Positions 1 through 7,630 of a stretch of 38,553 nucleotides of DNA are shown piece after piece. This stretch comes from Allobosea sp. TND4EK4. Lineage in GTDB: Bacteria; Pseudomonadota; Alphaproteobacteria; Rhizobiales; Beijerinckiaceae. The position numbers were made by a program, and so were the translations under genes. The stretch lies in the NCBI RefSeq assembly GCF_900156025.1, contig NZ_FTMO01000025.1, positions 1 to 38,553 of the forward strand, in the 5' to 3' direction. The notes beneath the pieces were generated by a model, which saw only the letters and a list, made by a program, of their open reading frames with translations, searched no databases and was not told where the DNA came from. The first letter of the stretch is position 1, and every line of letters begins with the position of its first letter.

Positions 1-96
1 AACGACCGCTGTTCCATCGCAATCCGCCCCGTGCGCCGAGGGGAGATGGAATCATAAAATCAGCAAGCGCGGTAGGTTCTTGCGGGTGTCCAGCTC
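1..96 (-). mobile_element. probable insertion-sequence end at left window edge
   Basis: Positions 75-96 (beginning GGTTCTTGCGGG) form a perfect 22-base inverted repeat with 38458-38479 at the other edge. Outward of the two copies the sequences differ, each for exactly 74 bases. The repeat interrupts the start of the chemoreceptor: its frame has stops at 55-57 and 73-75 and recognisable globin sequence only begins near 97. Shared terminal repeat plus different interiors is what the two ends of one insertion sequence look like. Read outward (minus strand), a short open frame starts with ATG at 39-41 and reads MIPSPLGARG. This faintly recalls the start of IS66-type TnpB proteins but does not continue well in frame. 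The family is not identified, and an assembly chimera is the main alternative. Confidence 0.45.
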
Positions 97-1587
97 TCTG
101 CACGGCTGGAATTCATTGGGCTGGACGCAAAGGCGCAATCGCGCATCCGCGACGTCCGTGAGCCCCTGCAGGCCGCGATCCCGGCCGCGCTCGATGCGTT
201 TTACGCACAGCTGCGATCCTGGCCCGAGACCAAGGCCTTCTTCAGCAGCGAGCAGCATATCGAGGGTGCCAAGAAGCGCCAGAACGCCCATTGGGACGTG
301 ATCGCCCAGGCGAAGTTCGACCAGGGCTATGTCGATGCCGTGACGCAGGTCGGCAAGGTCCATGCCCGGATCGGGCTGGAGCCCCGCTGGTACATCGGCG
401 GCTATGCGCTGATCCTGGAGAAGCTGATCGCCGGCGTCGTCGAGGCCCGCTGGCCGAAGACCCGCTTCGGCGGCAAGATCGAAGGCGCGACTGACCGCGC
501 CTCCGAGGTCGCCGCCATCGTCAAGGCGGCCATGCTCGACATGGACTACGCCATCTCGGTCTATCTCGAAGCCTCCGAGGCCGCCCGGCGCGACGCCGAG
601 GCCAAGGCCCGCGCCATCGAGGAGACCAAGGCGGCCGAACGCGACCGGGCCATCGCCTATGTCCGCGAAGGCCTCGGCGCGCTGGCGCAGGGCGACCTGA
701 CGCATCGCATGGCCGCCGACATCCCGCCCGAATACGCCGCGATCCGCGACAATTTCAACGAGGCCGTGGAGCGGCTGCAGGAGATGGTCGGGACCATCAA
801 GTCGACCTCGATCTCCATTGCGAACTCCTCCCGCGAGATCAATGCCGGCGCCGACGACCTGTCCGGCCGCACGGAACAGCAGGCCTCCGCCCTGGAAGAA
901 AGCGCCGCCACGACGGAGGAACTCGCGGCCTCGGTAAAAACCTCAGCCGAATCCTCCCGCCGCTCGGTCTTGCTGGCCGACGAGGCCACCGCGGTCGCCC
1001 GCACCGGCGGCACCATCGTCAAGGACGCCACCGAGGCGATGGCCCGGATCGAGGCGGCCTCGAAGAAGATCTCCGAGATCACCGATGTCATCGACGGCAT
1101 CGCCTTCCAGACCAACCTGCTGGCGCTCAACGCCGCGGTCGAGGCCGCCCGTGCCGGCGAGGCCGGGCGCGGCTTTGCCGTCGTCGCAGCCGAGGTGCGG
1201 GCCCTGGCCCAGCGTTCGGCCGATGCCGCCAAGGACATTACGGGGCTGATCGCCTCCTCGGACACGGAGGTCGGGGAAGGCGTGCGGCTGGTTCGGCTGG
1301 CGGGCGAGACCCTGGAGAAGATCGTCGATGCCTCAGCCCGCGTCTCCGCCACCGTGGGCGAAATCGCCCAGGCCTCGCTGGAGCAGGCCAACGGCATCGA
1401 GGAAATGAGCCAGACCGTCAGCCACATGGACGAAATGACGCAGCAGAATGCGGCGCTCGCCGAGGAAAGCGCGGCCTCCGCCCGCACGCTGATGGACCAG
1501 ATCGAGCAGCTCAACCGGCTCGTGGCGACCTTCCGCACCGATCACCGGGCTCAGCAGGCGGCCACGGCTGCGCGCCGCGCCGCCTGA
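76..1587 (+). CDS. globin-coupled methyl-accepting chemotaxis protein, 5' end disrupted
   Basis: This is a soluble chemoreceptor with no membrane segment. The N-terminal part is a protoglobin-type haem sensor. Frame sequence from about 103 reads [12 protein letters not shown], and the proximal-haem region near 358-390 reads [14 protein letters not shown], with H as the likely iron ligand. A HAMP-like segment follows (about 655-790), then a long methyl-accepting signalling coiled coil. Its tip, near 1087-1190, is the conserved receptor hairpin ([20 protein letters not shown]). Such proteins bind oxygen and signal to CheA/CheW for aerotaxis. An ATG/GTG start exists only at 298 (GTG), which would cut the globin in half. 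The native start is therefore missing, displaced by the foreign-looking sequence at 1-96, and probably only 8-12 residues are lost. I give the open frame after the stop at 73-75. Function may be lost unless an alternative start is used. Confidence 0.85.
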   Translation, partial: VLAGVQLSARLEFIGLDAKAQSRIRDVREPLQAAIPAALDAFYAQLRSWPETKAFFSSEQHIEGAKKRQNAHWDVIAQAKFDQGYVDAVTQVGKVHARIGLEPRWYIGGYALILEKLIAGVVEARWPKTRFGGKIEGATDRASEVAAIVKAAMLDMDYAISVYLEASEAARRDAEAKARAIEETKAAERDRAIAYVREGLGALAQGDLTHRMAADIPPEYAAIRDNFNEAVERLQEMVGTIKSTSISIANSSREINAGADDLSGRTEQQASALEESAATTEELAASVKTSAESSRRSVLLADEATAVARTGGTIVKDATEAMARIEAASKKISEITDVIDGIAFQTNLLALNAAVEAARAGEAGRGFAVVAAEVRALAQRSADAAKDITGLIASSDTEVGEGVRLVRLAGETLEKIVDASARVSATVGEIAQASLEQANGIEEMSQTVSHMDEMTQQNAALAEESAASARTLMDQIEQLNRLVATFRTDHRAQQAATAARRAA

Positions 1588-1598
1588 TCGATCCGTCG

Positions 1599-2264
1599 TC
1601 AGATCGGGCGCAGCCGCCAGACGCTGCTGCGCTTGATCTCGGCATCTTCCAGCGCCCGCGTCACCGGGACCTGATAGGTCGCGACCTCCTGCAGCCGCCC
1701 GCGCGGCAGGTAGCTGCGGCCGGGATCGCCGATCAGGACCGTCGCACCGCGCCGGCTCAGGCCCTCGAGCCAGCCGATGACGGCCTCCGCCATCGCCCGC
1801 TCGTAGCAGACATCGCCGGCGCAGATCACCTCCCAGCCCTCGTCCTGCCCGACGAGATCGGCGAGGCGCGCCGCGACCGTGGCGCCGTTGGCCTTCGCAT
1901 TGAGGCCGATCGCGGCTGCGGCGAAAGCGTCGATGTCGCAGGCCTCGACGCTGCCTGCCCCCGCCTTCGCCGCCGCAATGGCGACGAGTCCCGAGCCCGA
2001 GGCGAAATCCAGCACGCGCCGGCCTGAGACCAGCTTCGGATTGTCCAGCAGGTAACGCGCCAGTGCCTGCCCCCCGGCCCAGGCAAAGGCCCAGAAGGGC
2101 GGCGGCAGGCCGATGACGGCGAGCTCGTCCTCCGTCTTCTGCCAGAGTTCGGTCGCCTCCTGCGCGACATGCAGGCTGATCTCCGGCGCATGCGGCACCG
2201 GCATCAGCCGTGTATGGGCGCGGATGAAGGCGGTCCGGCCTTCTTCGTCCAGTGGGCCGCTCAC
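1599..2264 (-). CDS. class I SAM-dependent methyltransferase, ETF-beta lysine methyltransferase (METTL20/ETFBKMT) type
   Basis: The product is a 221-residue cytosolic methyltransferase. The signature PPPFWAFAWAGGQALARY (residues 54-71) followed by the SAM-binding motif VLDFASGSG (84-92) and the acidic ACDID strand (about 107-111) matches the ETFBKMT family. That family methylates lysines of the electron-transfer flavoprotein beta subunit, and bacterial members with this activity are known in alphaproteobacteria. The start is GTG at 2264, which overlaps the TGA of the glycosyltransferase gene (GTGA), implying translational coupling. It is the last gene of a minus-strand run that begins with an ECF sigma factor and converges on the chemoreceptor, 11 bases away. 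No etf genes are in the window, so the substrate is inferred from the family. A ribosomal-protein or other lysine methyltransferase is the alternative. Confidence 0.8.
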   Translation of the reverse strand: MSGPLDEEGRTAFIRAHTRLMPVPHAPEISLHVAQEATELWQKTEDELAVIGLPPPFWAFAWAGGQALARYLLDNPKLVSGRRVLDFASGSGLVAIAAAKAGAGSVEACDIDAFAAAAIGLNAKANGATVAARLADLVGQDEGWEVICAGDVCYERAMAEAVIGWLEGLSRRGATVLIGDPGRSYLPRGRLQEVATYQVPVTRALEDAEIKRSSVWRLRPI

Positions 2265-3412
2265 GCGGCGACATCCACGGCCGGGGCTTCAAGCAGGCGC
2301 AGATAAAGCGCCTTCACCGCATTCATCACATCGCGCTCGGTATGCCCGTCGAGCAGCCTGTCGCGGGCGTTGCTGCCCATCCGTTCGACAAGGTTGGGCG
2401 CGTGCGCGAACCTGACCAGTGCCTTCGCCAGCGCCGCCGCATCGTCCGCCGGCACGACCATCCCGTCCTGTCCATCGCGCACGAAGCTGCGGCAGCCCGG
2501 CACGTCGGTCGTCAGGATCGGCCGGCCACAGGCCGCGGCCTCGAGGATGGTGCGCGGCAGCCCCTCCCCTCCGCGGGAGGGCAGGATGCAGAGATGATGC
2601 GCGGCCCACACAGCCTCGATGTCGCGCGTGGGGCCCGCCCAGGCGATGCCCGGCCGCGCCGCCCATTCGGTCAGCGTCGCCTCGGGAATCGCCTTCGGAT
2701 TGGACGGGTCTGGCGCGCCATGGATGGTCAACGTCACGTTCGCGCGCTCCGCCCGCGCGAGTCGCACGGCCTCGACCGCGAGATCGACGCCCTTCGACCA
2801 CAGCATGCGCGCGACCAACGCCACCTTGAGCGGCGGCGCCGGCGGCATTGGAGACGGCATCAGGATCAGCGGATCGACACCCGCCCCGCCGACGATGGCG
2901 ACCTTGCTCGCATCCTGCGGATCGAGCCCCAGCGTCACCGGATCATCCGGATTCTCGAACAGGAAGCGCACCTGCCGGCCGTCGATGGCGCCGCGCAGCC
3001 AGGAGATCGCCGCAAAGCGCGCGATCGCGGCGAGCATGTCCTTGCGGGCGCCGAGGAAGCCGAGGCCGGTCAGCGCATAGACGCGCCGCTCGACCCCCGC
3101 GAGCTTGCCCGCGAGCCCGGCGAGCGCGATCGGCTTCAGCGCGATGCAGTGCAGGATATCCGGCCGCTCGGCCGCGATCAGCCGACGCAGGGCGACGACC
3201 TGCCGCCAGAGCGCACGCGGATCGAGGCTGCGCCGCTCCGCCTCGAGCGCGATCAGCCGGGCGCCGGTCGCCTCGATGGCCTTCCGATGGTGCCGCTCGC
3301 GGGCGATGACCGCCACGTCGAACCCCATCTCGCGCGCCGCCCGCGCCATCGGCAGGAAATGCGAGGCGAAGAACCAGTCCTCGGTGGCGACGAAAAGAAG
3401 CTTGCGCGGCAT
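2261..3412 (-). CDS. glycosyltransferase family 4
   Basis: About 384 residues with the two-Rossmann GT-B layout. The N-terminal half begins KLLFVATEDWFFASHFLPMARAA, a form common in family-4 enzymes that build lipid-linked or surface polysaccharides. The C-terminal half contains VALVARMLWSKGVDLAVEA, LPSRGGEGLPRTILEAAACGRPILTT (read as the acidic E-x7-E donor-binding site) and VPGC. It transfers an activated sugar to a glycan or polyprenyl acceptor at the cytoplasmic face; donor and acceptor cannot be told from sequence. I prefer ATG at 3412 (MPRKLLF). An in-frame GTG at 3433 would add seven unconserved residues. The gene lies 46 bases after the subtilase gene and overlaps the methyltransferase start by four bases. 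Confidence 0.85.
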   Translation of the reverse strand: MPRKLLFVATEDWFFASHFLPMARAAREMGFDVAVIARERHHRKAIEATGARLIALEAERRSLDPRALWRQVVALRRLIAAERPDILHCIALKPIALAGLAGKLAGVERRVYALTGLGFLGARKDMLAAIARFAAISWLRGAIDGRQVRFLFENPDDPVTLGLDPQDASKVAIVGGAGVDPLILMPSPMPPAPPLKVALVARMLWSKGVDLAVEAVRLARAERANVTLTIHGAPDPSNPKAIPEATLTEWAARPGIAWAGPTRDIEAVWAAHHLCILPSRGGEGLPRTILEAAACGRPILTTDVPGCRSFVRDGQDGMVVPADDAAALAKALVRFAHAPNLVERMGSNARDRLLDGHTERDVMNAVKALYLRLLEAPAVDVAA

Positions 3413-3458
3413 CTGGCCATCAGGCCTAAGCACCAGGGAACGTCAAGGGCGACAGCGC

Positions 3459-4931
3459 TTAAGGCCGGGCCGTCGCCACCGGCAGCACCCGCGCCAGCGC
3501 GGACTGGGCGTCGATCCGGCCGGCGCCGAAGACTGGGTCGCGCCCCTTTGAGCCGAGATCAACGGCGCTCTCCGCCAGCACCTTGCGCGCGCCGTCGAGA
3601 TCGAGCTCGGGCTGCTTTTCGACGAGGAGCGCGATCAGGCCAGAGACATGGGCGGCCGCGATCGAAGTGCCCGAACTGAAGACGTAGCGGCCCTCCGGCT
3701 CGGCGGTCAGGACGTCGACGCCGGGCGCGGCCACCGCGACATACGTCCCGCGATTGGCCTCCGCGAAAGCCTTGTCCTCGGCATCGGTCGCCGTCACCGC
3801 GATGACGTTCGGATCGGCACCCGGATAGAGCGGCGCCGCCTTCGGCCCGCCATTGCCGGCGGCCGCCACCACGATCAGTCCGCGCTGCCTTGCGCCGGCG
3901 AGCGCCTTGGCGAACAGGCGATCCCGCGGCCCGGCGAAGCTGAGATTGACGATCTTGGCCCGCTGCTGCGCCACCCACTCGAACGCCGTCAGAATCTGGA
4001 AGGACTTGCCGTTGGCCGTCGCCTGCGTGCCGCCGAAGGCCCGGCCGACCAGCAGGCGCACCGCGGGCGCCATGCCCTGCAACTCCCCATGGGCGGCAAT
4101 CGCCGTCGCCATGGAGGTGCCATGGGCATGCGGAGTCGCGAGCCCGTCGACCGCGTCGAGATAGCCGGCGACCGAACCCTTGAGCTCGGCATGCTCCATG
4201 TCGACGCCGGAATCGATCACGGCGACGCGCACGCCGCGGCCCGTCGCCAGCTTGTGCGCCTCGGGCAGATGCAGCTTCTCGACGGTATATTGCGGTGGCA
4301 GCACGCGCCGCGTCGCCCCCAGGCCGCGGGACACCGGCGTCGAATCCGGCAGGCGCAGGGTCGGCAGGGTCGACTGGCCGGTAGAGCCGGAGGCCGTGGA
4401 GGCGCCCCCGACTGCGCCGCTGAGCCCGCGTTGCGGCGAGGTCGTCTGTGACGGACTCTGCTGCTGCAGGTCGAACAGGAAATTGGGCTGCGCACCGGCG
4501 ATGCTCGCATCCTCGCCCATCTGCAGCAGCACCGCGCGCAGATCGCGGCCGGCATCGAGCCTGGCGCGAATGATGGTCACGCCCGCAAGGTCAAAGCGCT
4601 GCCGCGCGATCAGCGTGGCGCCGTAGCGGCGCAGGACGGCGTCGGCATCGGCGCTGGGGGCGAGTTCGAACAGCACCTCGTCGGGAACGAAGCGGGTCTC
4701 GTCGAGCGCCGGCACCATGGCGCGGCCGAGTTGCGGCGTGGCTCCCGGCGGGACGACCATGGAGCGCGTCGGCGCTGCGGCCGGCGGCTGCGCGCGACGG
4801 GGCTGCGTCTCCCGGCCGGGCTGCGGCTGCTGCCCCAAGGCGGCGCCGGCCGACAGCGCAAGGCCGACGAGGAGCCCGCACGCCACCACCCCGCGCGACA
4901 GCGAAACAACGGCCCGAAAGCGCGACAGCAT
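3459..4931 (-). CDS. secreted S8 (subtilisin-like) serine protease with propeptide
   Basis: The 490-residue precursor has a signal peptide (about 1-33, ending ALG-QQ), then a Pro/Gln-rich stretch. A propeptide-like domain follows (about 84-153, DEVLFELAPSADADAV ... GAQPNF), then a Ser/Gly/Thr linker, then the subtilase domain from about 217. The catalytic triad is visible: Asp240 (VAVIDSGVD), His270 (HAHGTSMA) and Ser423 (SSGTSIAAAHVSG), with oxyanion Asn360 (AAAGNGG). It should act in the periplasm or outside the cell, with the prodomain folding and inhibiting it until removal. ATG at 4931 has a good AGGAGG eight bases upstream. The gene follows the anti-sigma gene by 43 bases, so the protease is probably part of that sigma factor's regulon or signalling circuit. 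Its propeptide resembles the anti-sigma C-terminus (see findings). Confidence 0.92.
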   Translation of the reverse strand: MLSRFRAVVSLSRGVVACGLLVGLALSAGAALGQQPQPGRETQPRRAQPPAAAPTRSMVVPPGATPQLGRAMVPALDETRFVPDEVLFELAPSADADAVLRRYGATLIARQRFDLAGVTIIRARLDAGRDLRAVLLQMGEDASIAGAQPNFLFDLQQQSPSQTTSPQRGLSGAVGGASTASGSTGQSTLPTLRLPDSTPVSRGLGATRRVLPPQYTVEKLHLPEAHKLATGRGVRVAVIDSGVDMEHAELKGSVAGYLDAVDGLATPHAHGTSMATAIAAHGELQGMAPAVRLLVGRAFGGTQATANGKSFQILTAFEWVAQQRAKIVNLSFAGPRDRLFAKALAGARQRGLIVVAAAGNGGPKAAPLYPGADPNVIAVTATDAEDKAFAEANRGTYVAVAAPGVDVLTAEPEGRYVFSSGTSIAAAHVSGLIALLVEKQPELDLDGARKVLAESAVDLGSKGRDPVFGAGRIDAQSALARVLPVATARP

Positions 4932-4974
4932 GACCCGGCCCTCCTGCCTCAGCCGATCGTGACGGCAGCCGTTC

Positions 4975-5655
4975 TCACGGCGAAGCGGCGACGAAGCTGA
5001 CGATGCCGCGATCGGCCTTCATCCGCGCCGCAATGGCATCGACCTGGGCCTGCGTCAGCGAGGCATCGCCCACGCGCACCTTGAAGAAGCCGTTGGCGCG
5101 CGGCCCGTCGACCACCGAGGCGTCGTAGCGCTTGAAGAAGGCCGCGATCTCGCCGGCCTTGGCTTCGGGTGCAAAGCTCAGCAGCACATAGCGCTCCGAG
5201 GGGCGCGAGCCCGGCGCGGAGGCCGTCTGGAAGCCGCTGCCGTCGCGCAGCGCCAGCCCGGTGATGGCAGCGCCCTGCAGCACGATCAGGGCCAGAGCGA
5301 AGGCGCCGGCATAGGCCAGCCGCCGCGGCGGCTGCGCTGCCAGCAGCCCGCCGAACCAGCCGAACACCCCGCCCTTCGCCCGCTCCAGCAGCGGCGCAGG
5401 CCGCGGCTCGGCCGCGATCCCGGCCATGAGCCGGTCCAGCGCACGCGGCGAGGCCGCGCCGAGGCTCTCGTTGAGCAGGACGGTCTCCGCCAGGTCGTCG
5501 CGGATGATGACAAGGCGCGCCGCAAGATCGGCGTCGCCGGCCAGCGCCGCCTCCACGCGCTTGCGGTCGGCCTCGCCGATCCGGCCATTGGCGTAAAAGG
5601 GCAGCAGTTCCTCGATCTCGCTGCGCCTGGGATCGCTTGCGATGCCGTCGCTCAT
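4975..5655 (-). CDS. membrane anti-sigma factor with propeptide-like periplasmic domain
   Basis: The 226-residue protein has three parts. A cytoplasmic anti-sigma region (about 1-100) contains EELLPFYANGRIGEADRKR, the helical segment typical of ECF-binding anti-sigma domains, and lacks the zinc-ligand HxxxCxxC. One membrane helix follows (about 114-136, AYAGAFALALIVLQGAAITGLAL). A periplasmic domain (about 153-226) starts RYVLLSFAPEAKAGEI. It should hold the upstream-encoded ECF sigma factor at the membrane. The periplasmic part has a beta-alpha-beta-beta-alpha-beta pattern and aligns by eye with the propeptide of the neighbouring subtilase. ATG at 5655 has GGAG seven bases upstream; a GTG directly before it is less likely. 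It lies 45 bases after the sigma gene. Confidence 0.82.
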   Translation of the reverse strand: MSDGIASDPRRSEIEELLPFYANGRIGEADRKRVEAALAGDADLAARLVIIRDDLAETVLLNESLGAASPRALDRLMAGIAAEPRPAPLLERAKGGVFGWFGGLLAAQPPRRLAYAGAFALALIVLQGAAITGLALRDGSGFQTASAPGSRPSERYVLLSFAPEAKAGEIAAFFKRYDASVVDGPRANGFFKVRVGDASLTQAQVDAIAARMKADRGIVSFVAASP

Positions 5656-5700
5656 CACGCCACTCCTGCCGCGGCCGCGCCGCGCTTGAATTGCTGTCGC

Positions 5701-6261
5701 TCAGGGCCAGCCGCGGTCGATGCCGGCGGCCTTGAGCATCTCGCCCAGCTTCTTGCGGGCGTGAAAGAGCCGTGTCTTGACGGTGTTCTCGGGGATGCCG
5801 ACGATCCGGGCGACCTCCTCGAGCGAGGTCTCGTGATAATAGACGAGGTCCACGACCTCGCGATGCTCGGCCGAGAGGCGTTCCAGGCAGGCGCGGATGG
5901 CGAGACCCTTGTCCTGCTTCTGCAGGACGACCTCCGGTCCATCGGATTCGTCCTCGATCGTGCTGGCGTAATCCTCGTCGAGCTCCGCATCGCGGCGCTT
6001 GCGCAGGAGCGACCATGCCTTGTTCCGGGCGATGGCGAGCAGCCAGGTCGCGACCGAGGACCGCGCCTCGAAACGATCCGCCTGTCGCCACAGATCCATG
6101 AACACGTCACTGATCACATCCTCGGCAAGCGTCTCGTCGCGGACGAGCCGCAGCACGAAACGGTAGACCCGCACCTGGTGCCGCGAGAACAGCACCTTCA
6201 TCGCGAGCCGGTCGCCGGAGGCGATCCGCTTGACGAGATCCTCGTCCGATTCCGTATGCAT
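5701..6261 (-). CDS. ECF-family RNA polymerase sigma factor (sigma-24 type)
   Basis: The 186-residue protein has only sigma70 regions 2 and 4. Region 2 (about 20-90) includes YRFVLRLVRDETLAEDVISDVFMDLWRQADRF, with ATWLLAIARNKAWSLLRKRR just after. Region 4 (about 125-175) includes LSAEHREVVDLVYYHETSLEEVARIVGIPENTVKTRL, the -35-recognition helix-turn-helix. It directs RNA polymerase to a small stress regulon and is presumably held inactive by the anti-sigma factor encoded next. ATG at 6261 is preceded by GAGGGGCG. The acidic linker between regions 2 and 4 (DEDYASTIEDESDG) is usual for the family. The exact ECF subgroup cannot be assigned by eye. Confidence 0.93.
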   Translation of the reverse strand: MHTESDEDLVKRIASGDRLAMKVLFSRHQVRVYRFVLRLVRDETLAEDVISDVFMDLWRQADRFEARSSVATWLLAIARNKAWSLLRKRRDAELDEDYASTIEDESDGPEVVLQKQDKGLAIRACLERLSAEHREVVDLVYYHETSLEEVARIVGIPENTVKTRLFHARKKLGEMLKAAGIDRGWP

Positions 6262-6299
6262 CGCCCCTCGAAAGGCCAGGCATCCCGGCTCGCATTCAT

Positions 6300-6326
6300 T
6301 CGTCGCGGCGAGCGGGAGAAAGGTTC
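6300..6326 (-). promoter_or_regulatory. candidate ECF-type promoter upstream of the sigma factor gene
   Basis: On the minus strand GAACC (6322-6326) is followed, 17 bases on, by GACGA (6300-6304), about 40 bases before the sigma factor start. A -35 element of the GAAC type is typical of ECF-dependent autoregulated promoters, and the spacing is right. The -10 match is weak, so this is only a candidate. Confidence 0.25.
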
Positions 6327-6576
6327 AACCGGTCTCACAGAAACTGCGAGGCCGGCTTGTCCGATAGCACGGCCGAGGGGTCAGGTCACGTTTTGGCCAT
6401 GATTGGACGAGGCATGTCATCGCACGCGAACGGAAGCGACCCGCTGCCGATGCCTGCCAGGGCCTGCCGGGTTTCCCGGAACCGCCGGCCATTCCGACCC
6501 TGCCCATGGGATGACGGCGTGGTCCTCGTCAAATCGTTGAGCGCGACGCCACAGCGACAAGACGCCTCCACAAAAT

Positions 6577-6599
6577 GAAAAGGGGCGCTAAAGCGCCCC
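6577..6599 (-). terminator. intrinsic terminator of the DUF6481-like gene
   Basis: On the minus strand GGGGCGCT (6592-6599) pairs perfectly with AGCGCCCC (6582-6589) around a two-base centre and is followed by TTTT and a further T-rich stretch. It lies 32 bases after the stop of the gene ending at 6631. Confidence 0.85.
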
Positions 6600-6630
6600 A
6601 AATCCACTGCGATCGTCTCGGCTAAAGGCC

Positions 6631-7005
6631 TCAGCGGCGCTTGCCGGCGCCTCGCATCTGCATGTATTGCACCGCTTCCAGCAGCACCTTGCGCGGACGC
6701 TCGGCGTCGCGCTTGGCCTGCTCCGCCTTGCGGGCAGCCTCCCGGGCGATTTCTTCCAGGCGCTTCTCTTCCTCGATCCGCGCGCGCTCAAGCGCTTCCA
6801 GGCGCTCCTGCTCGGCCCGGATCTTGGCCTTCTCCGCCTCGCGCTCGGCGCGGGCCCTGGCGATGGCCTCCCGCTCCTCGCGTCGCTGCACCATCGCCGG
6901 ATCGTCGGCCTTCGGCCGCGCCTTGAAGCGCTCGAGCAGCGCCTGCTTGGCCTTGGCGGAGTTGGACTGACGATCGGTGAAGCTGCGGTCGTTCGGGTTC
7001 TTCAA
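6631..7005 (-). CDS. DUF6481-like charged coiled-coil protein
   Basis: A 124-residue cytosolic protein made mostly of Arg/Glu/Ala/Lys heptads (about residues 35-108), forming one long predicted helix. It has a short polar N-terminus (KNPNDRSFTDRQSNSAKAKQALLERFKARP) and a basic tail ending GAGKRR. This pattern matches the alphaproteobacterial DUF6481 family, whose function is unknown. The only reasonable start is TTG at 7005, with AGAGAAG about eight bases upstream. The gene follows rpsU by 86 bases on the same strand and ends at a strong terminator, so it may be co-transcribed with rpsU. High charge and proximity to a ribosomal gene would fit nucleic-acid or ribosome association, but that is a guess. 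Confidence 0.75.
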   Translation of the reverse strand: MKNPNDRSFTDRQSNSAKAKQALLERFKARPKADDPAMVQRREEREAIARARAEREAEKAKIRAEQERLEALERARIEEEKRLEEIAREAARKAEQAKRDAERPRKVLLEAVQYMQMRGAGKRR

Positions 7006-7091
7006 GGGTGATCTTCTCTCGGGTTGTTACGGACGATGAGAAAGGTCCGCGCGGGCGAAATAATCCAGTTCGCGCGAAATTGGTATCGAAA

Positions 7092-7355
7092 TCAGCGCGC
7101 AGGCGCCGTGCTTCCAGCGCGCACCGGGCGGGGCTTTGGCTTCGGAGCGGGGACCAGCCCGTCGCGCTGGGCCTGCTTCAGCGCGGCCTTGCGGGCGCGG
7201 CGCACGGCATCGGCGCGTTCGCGCACGCGGCGCTCGGAGGGCTTCTCATAGGCGCGGCGGCGCTTCATTTCGCGCATAACGCCTTCGCGTTGCAGCTTTT
7301 TCTTCAGAACGCGAAGCGCCTGATCGACATTGTTGTCACGAACGAGGACTTGCAT
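7092..7355 (-). CDS. rpsU: 30S ribosomal protein S21
   Basis: An 87-residue basic protein beginning [47 protein letters not shown], cut here into recognisable S21 blocks: [19 protein letters not shown] and [11 protein letters not shown]. It binds the 3' end region of 16S rRNA in the small subunit and helps translation initiation. The start ATG at 7355 has a textbook AGGAGG seven bases upstream, which settles the start within a longer open frame reaching 7517. The C-terminal extension ([16 protein letters not shown]) is typical of alphaproteobacterial S21. Transcription probably starts from the promoter at 7489-7517, giving a leader of about 125 bases. Confidence 0.95.
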   Translation of the reverse strand: MQVLVRDNNVDQALRVLKKKLQREGVMREMKRRRAYEKPSERRVRERADAVRRARKAALKQAQRDGLVPAPKPKPRPVRAGSTAPAR

Positions 7356-7488
7356 GAACGGCCTCCTGACCGAAGGGAGCGCAGGGCGCCGAAGCCTCCA
7401 AAGGCAGCGGGAGCGGAGCGGTCCGGAGTGATGGCAAAGATCGCGGTGGAGCGGAAAAAGCGCGGCACAGCGCGATCGCGATGCGCCG

Positions 7489-7517
7489 GATATGGGAATG
7501 CGGCACGCCTCTGTCAA
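7489..7517 (-). promoter_or_regulatory. sigma70-type promoter for rpsU
   Basis: On the minus strand TTGACA (7512-7517) is separated by exactly 17 bases from CATATC (7489-7494). The -35 is perfect consensus; the -10 is a moderate match. It points toward rpsU and lies 134 bases before its start codon. Confidence 0.6.
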
Positions 7518-7630
7518 CGCGACAGGCCGCCGGATGCGCCCCGCGCCGGCCCGCCCGGAAGCGAGAGCGCTTTACATCCGCCGCGTTTTCCCCAACAGCC
7601 ACAGCCGATCTTGCAACAGACCGGTCAGCC

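Larger units (their letters stand above)
6262..6630. other. 369-base non-coding region upstream of the sigma operon
   Basis: No credible gene is seen. Short open frames on both strands (about 60-73 codons, for example 6357-6578 plus and 6386-6607 minus) lack recognisable protein sequence, and their starts lack good ribosome sites. The region holds the candidate ECF promoter near 6300-6326 and the terminator of the DUF6481-like gene at 6577-6599. Confidence 0.6.

Noticed and set aside
6357..6607. Short open frames on both strands upstream of the sigma operon
   Set aside because: No conserved sequence and no ribosome site; the region behaves as promoter/terminator DNA.
7356..7517. N-terminal extension of rpsU to 7517
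   Set aside because: The AGGAGG and ATG at 7355 match the normal S21 start; the extension runs through the -35/-10 promoter candidate.
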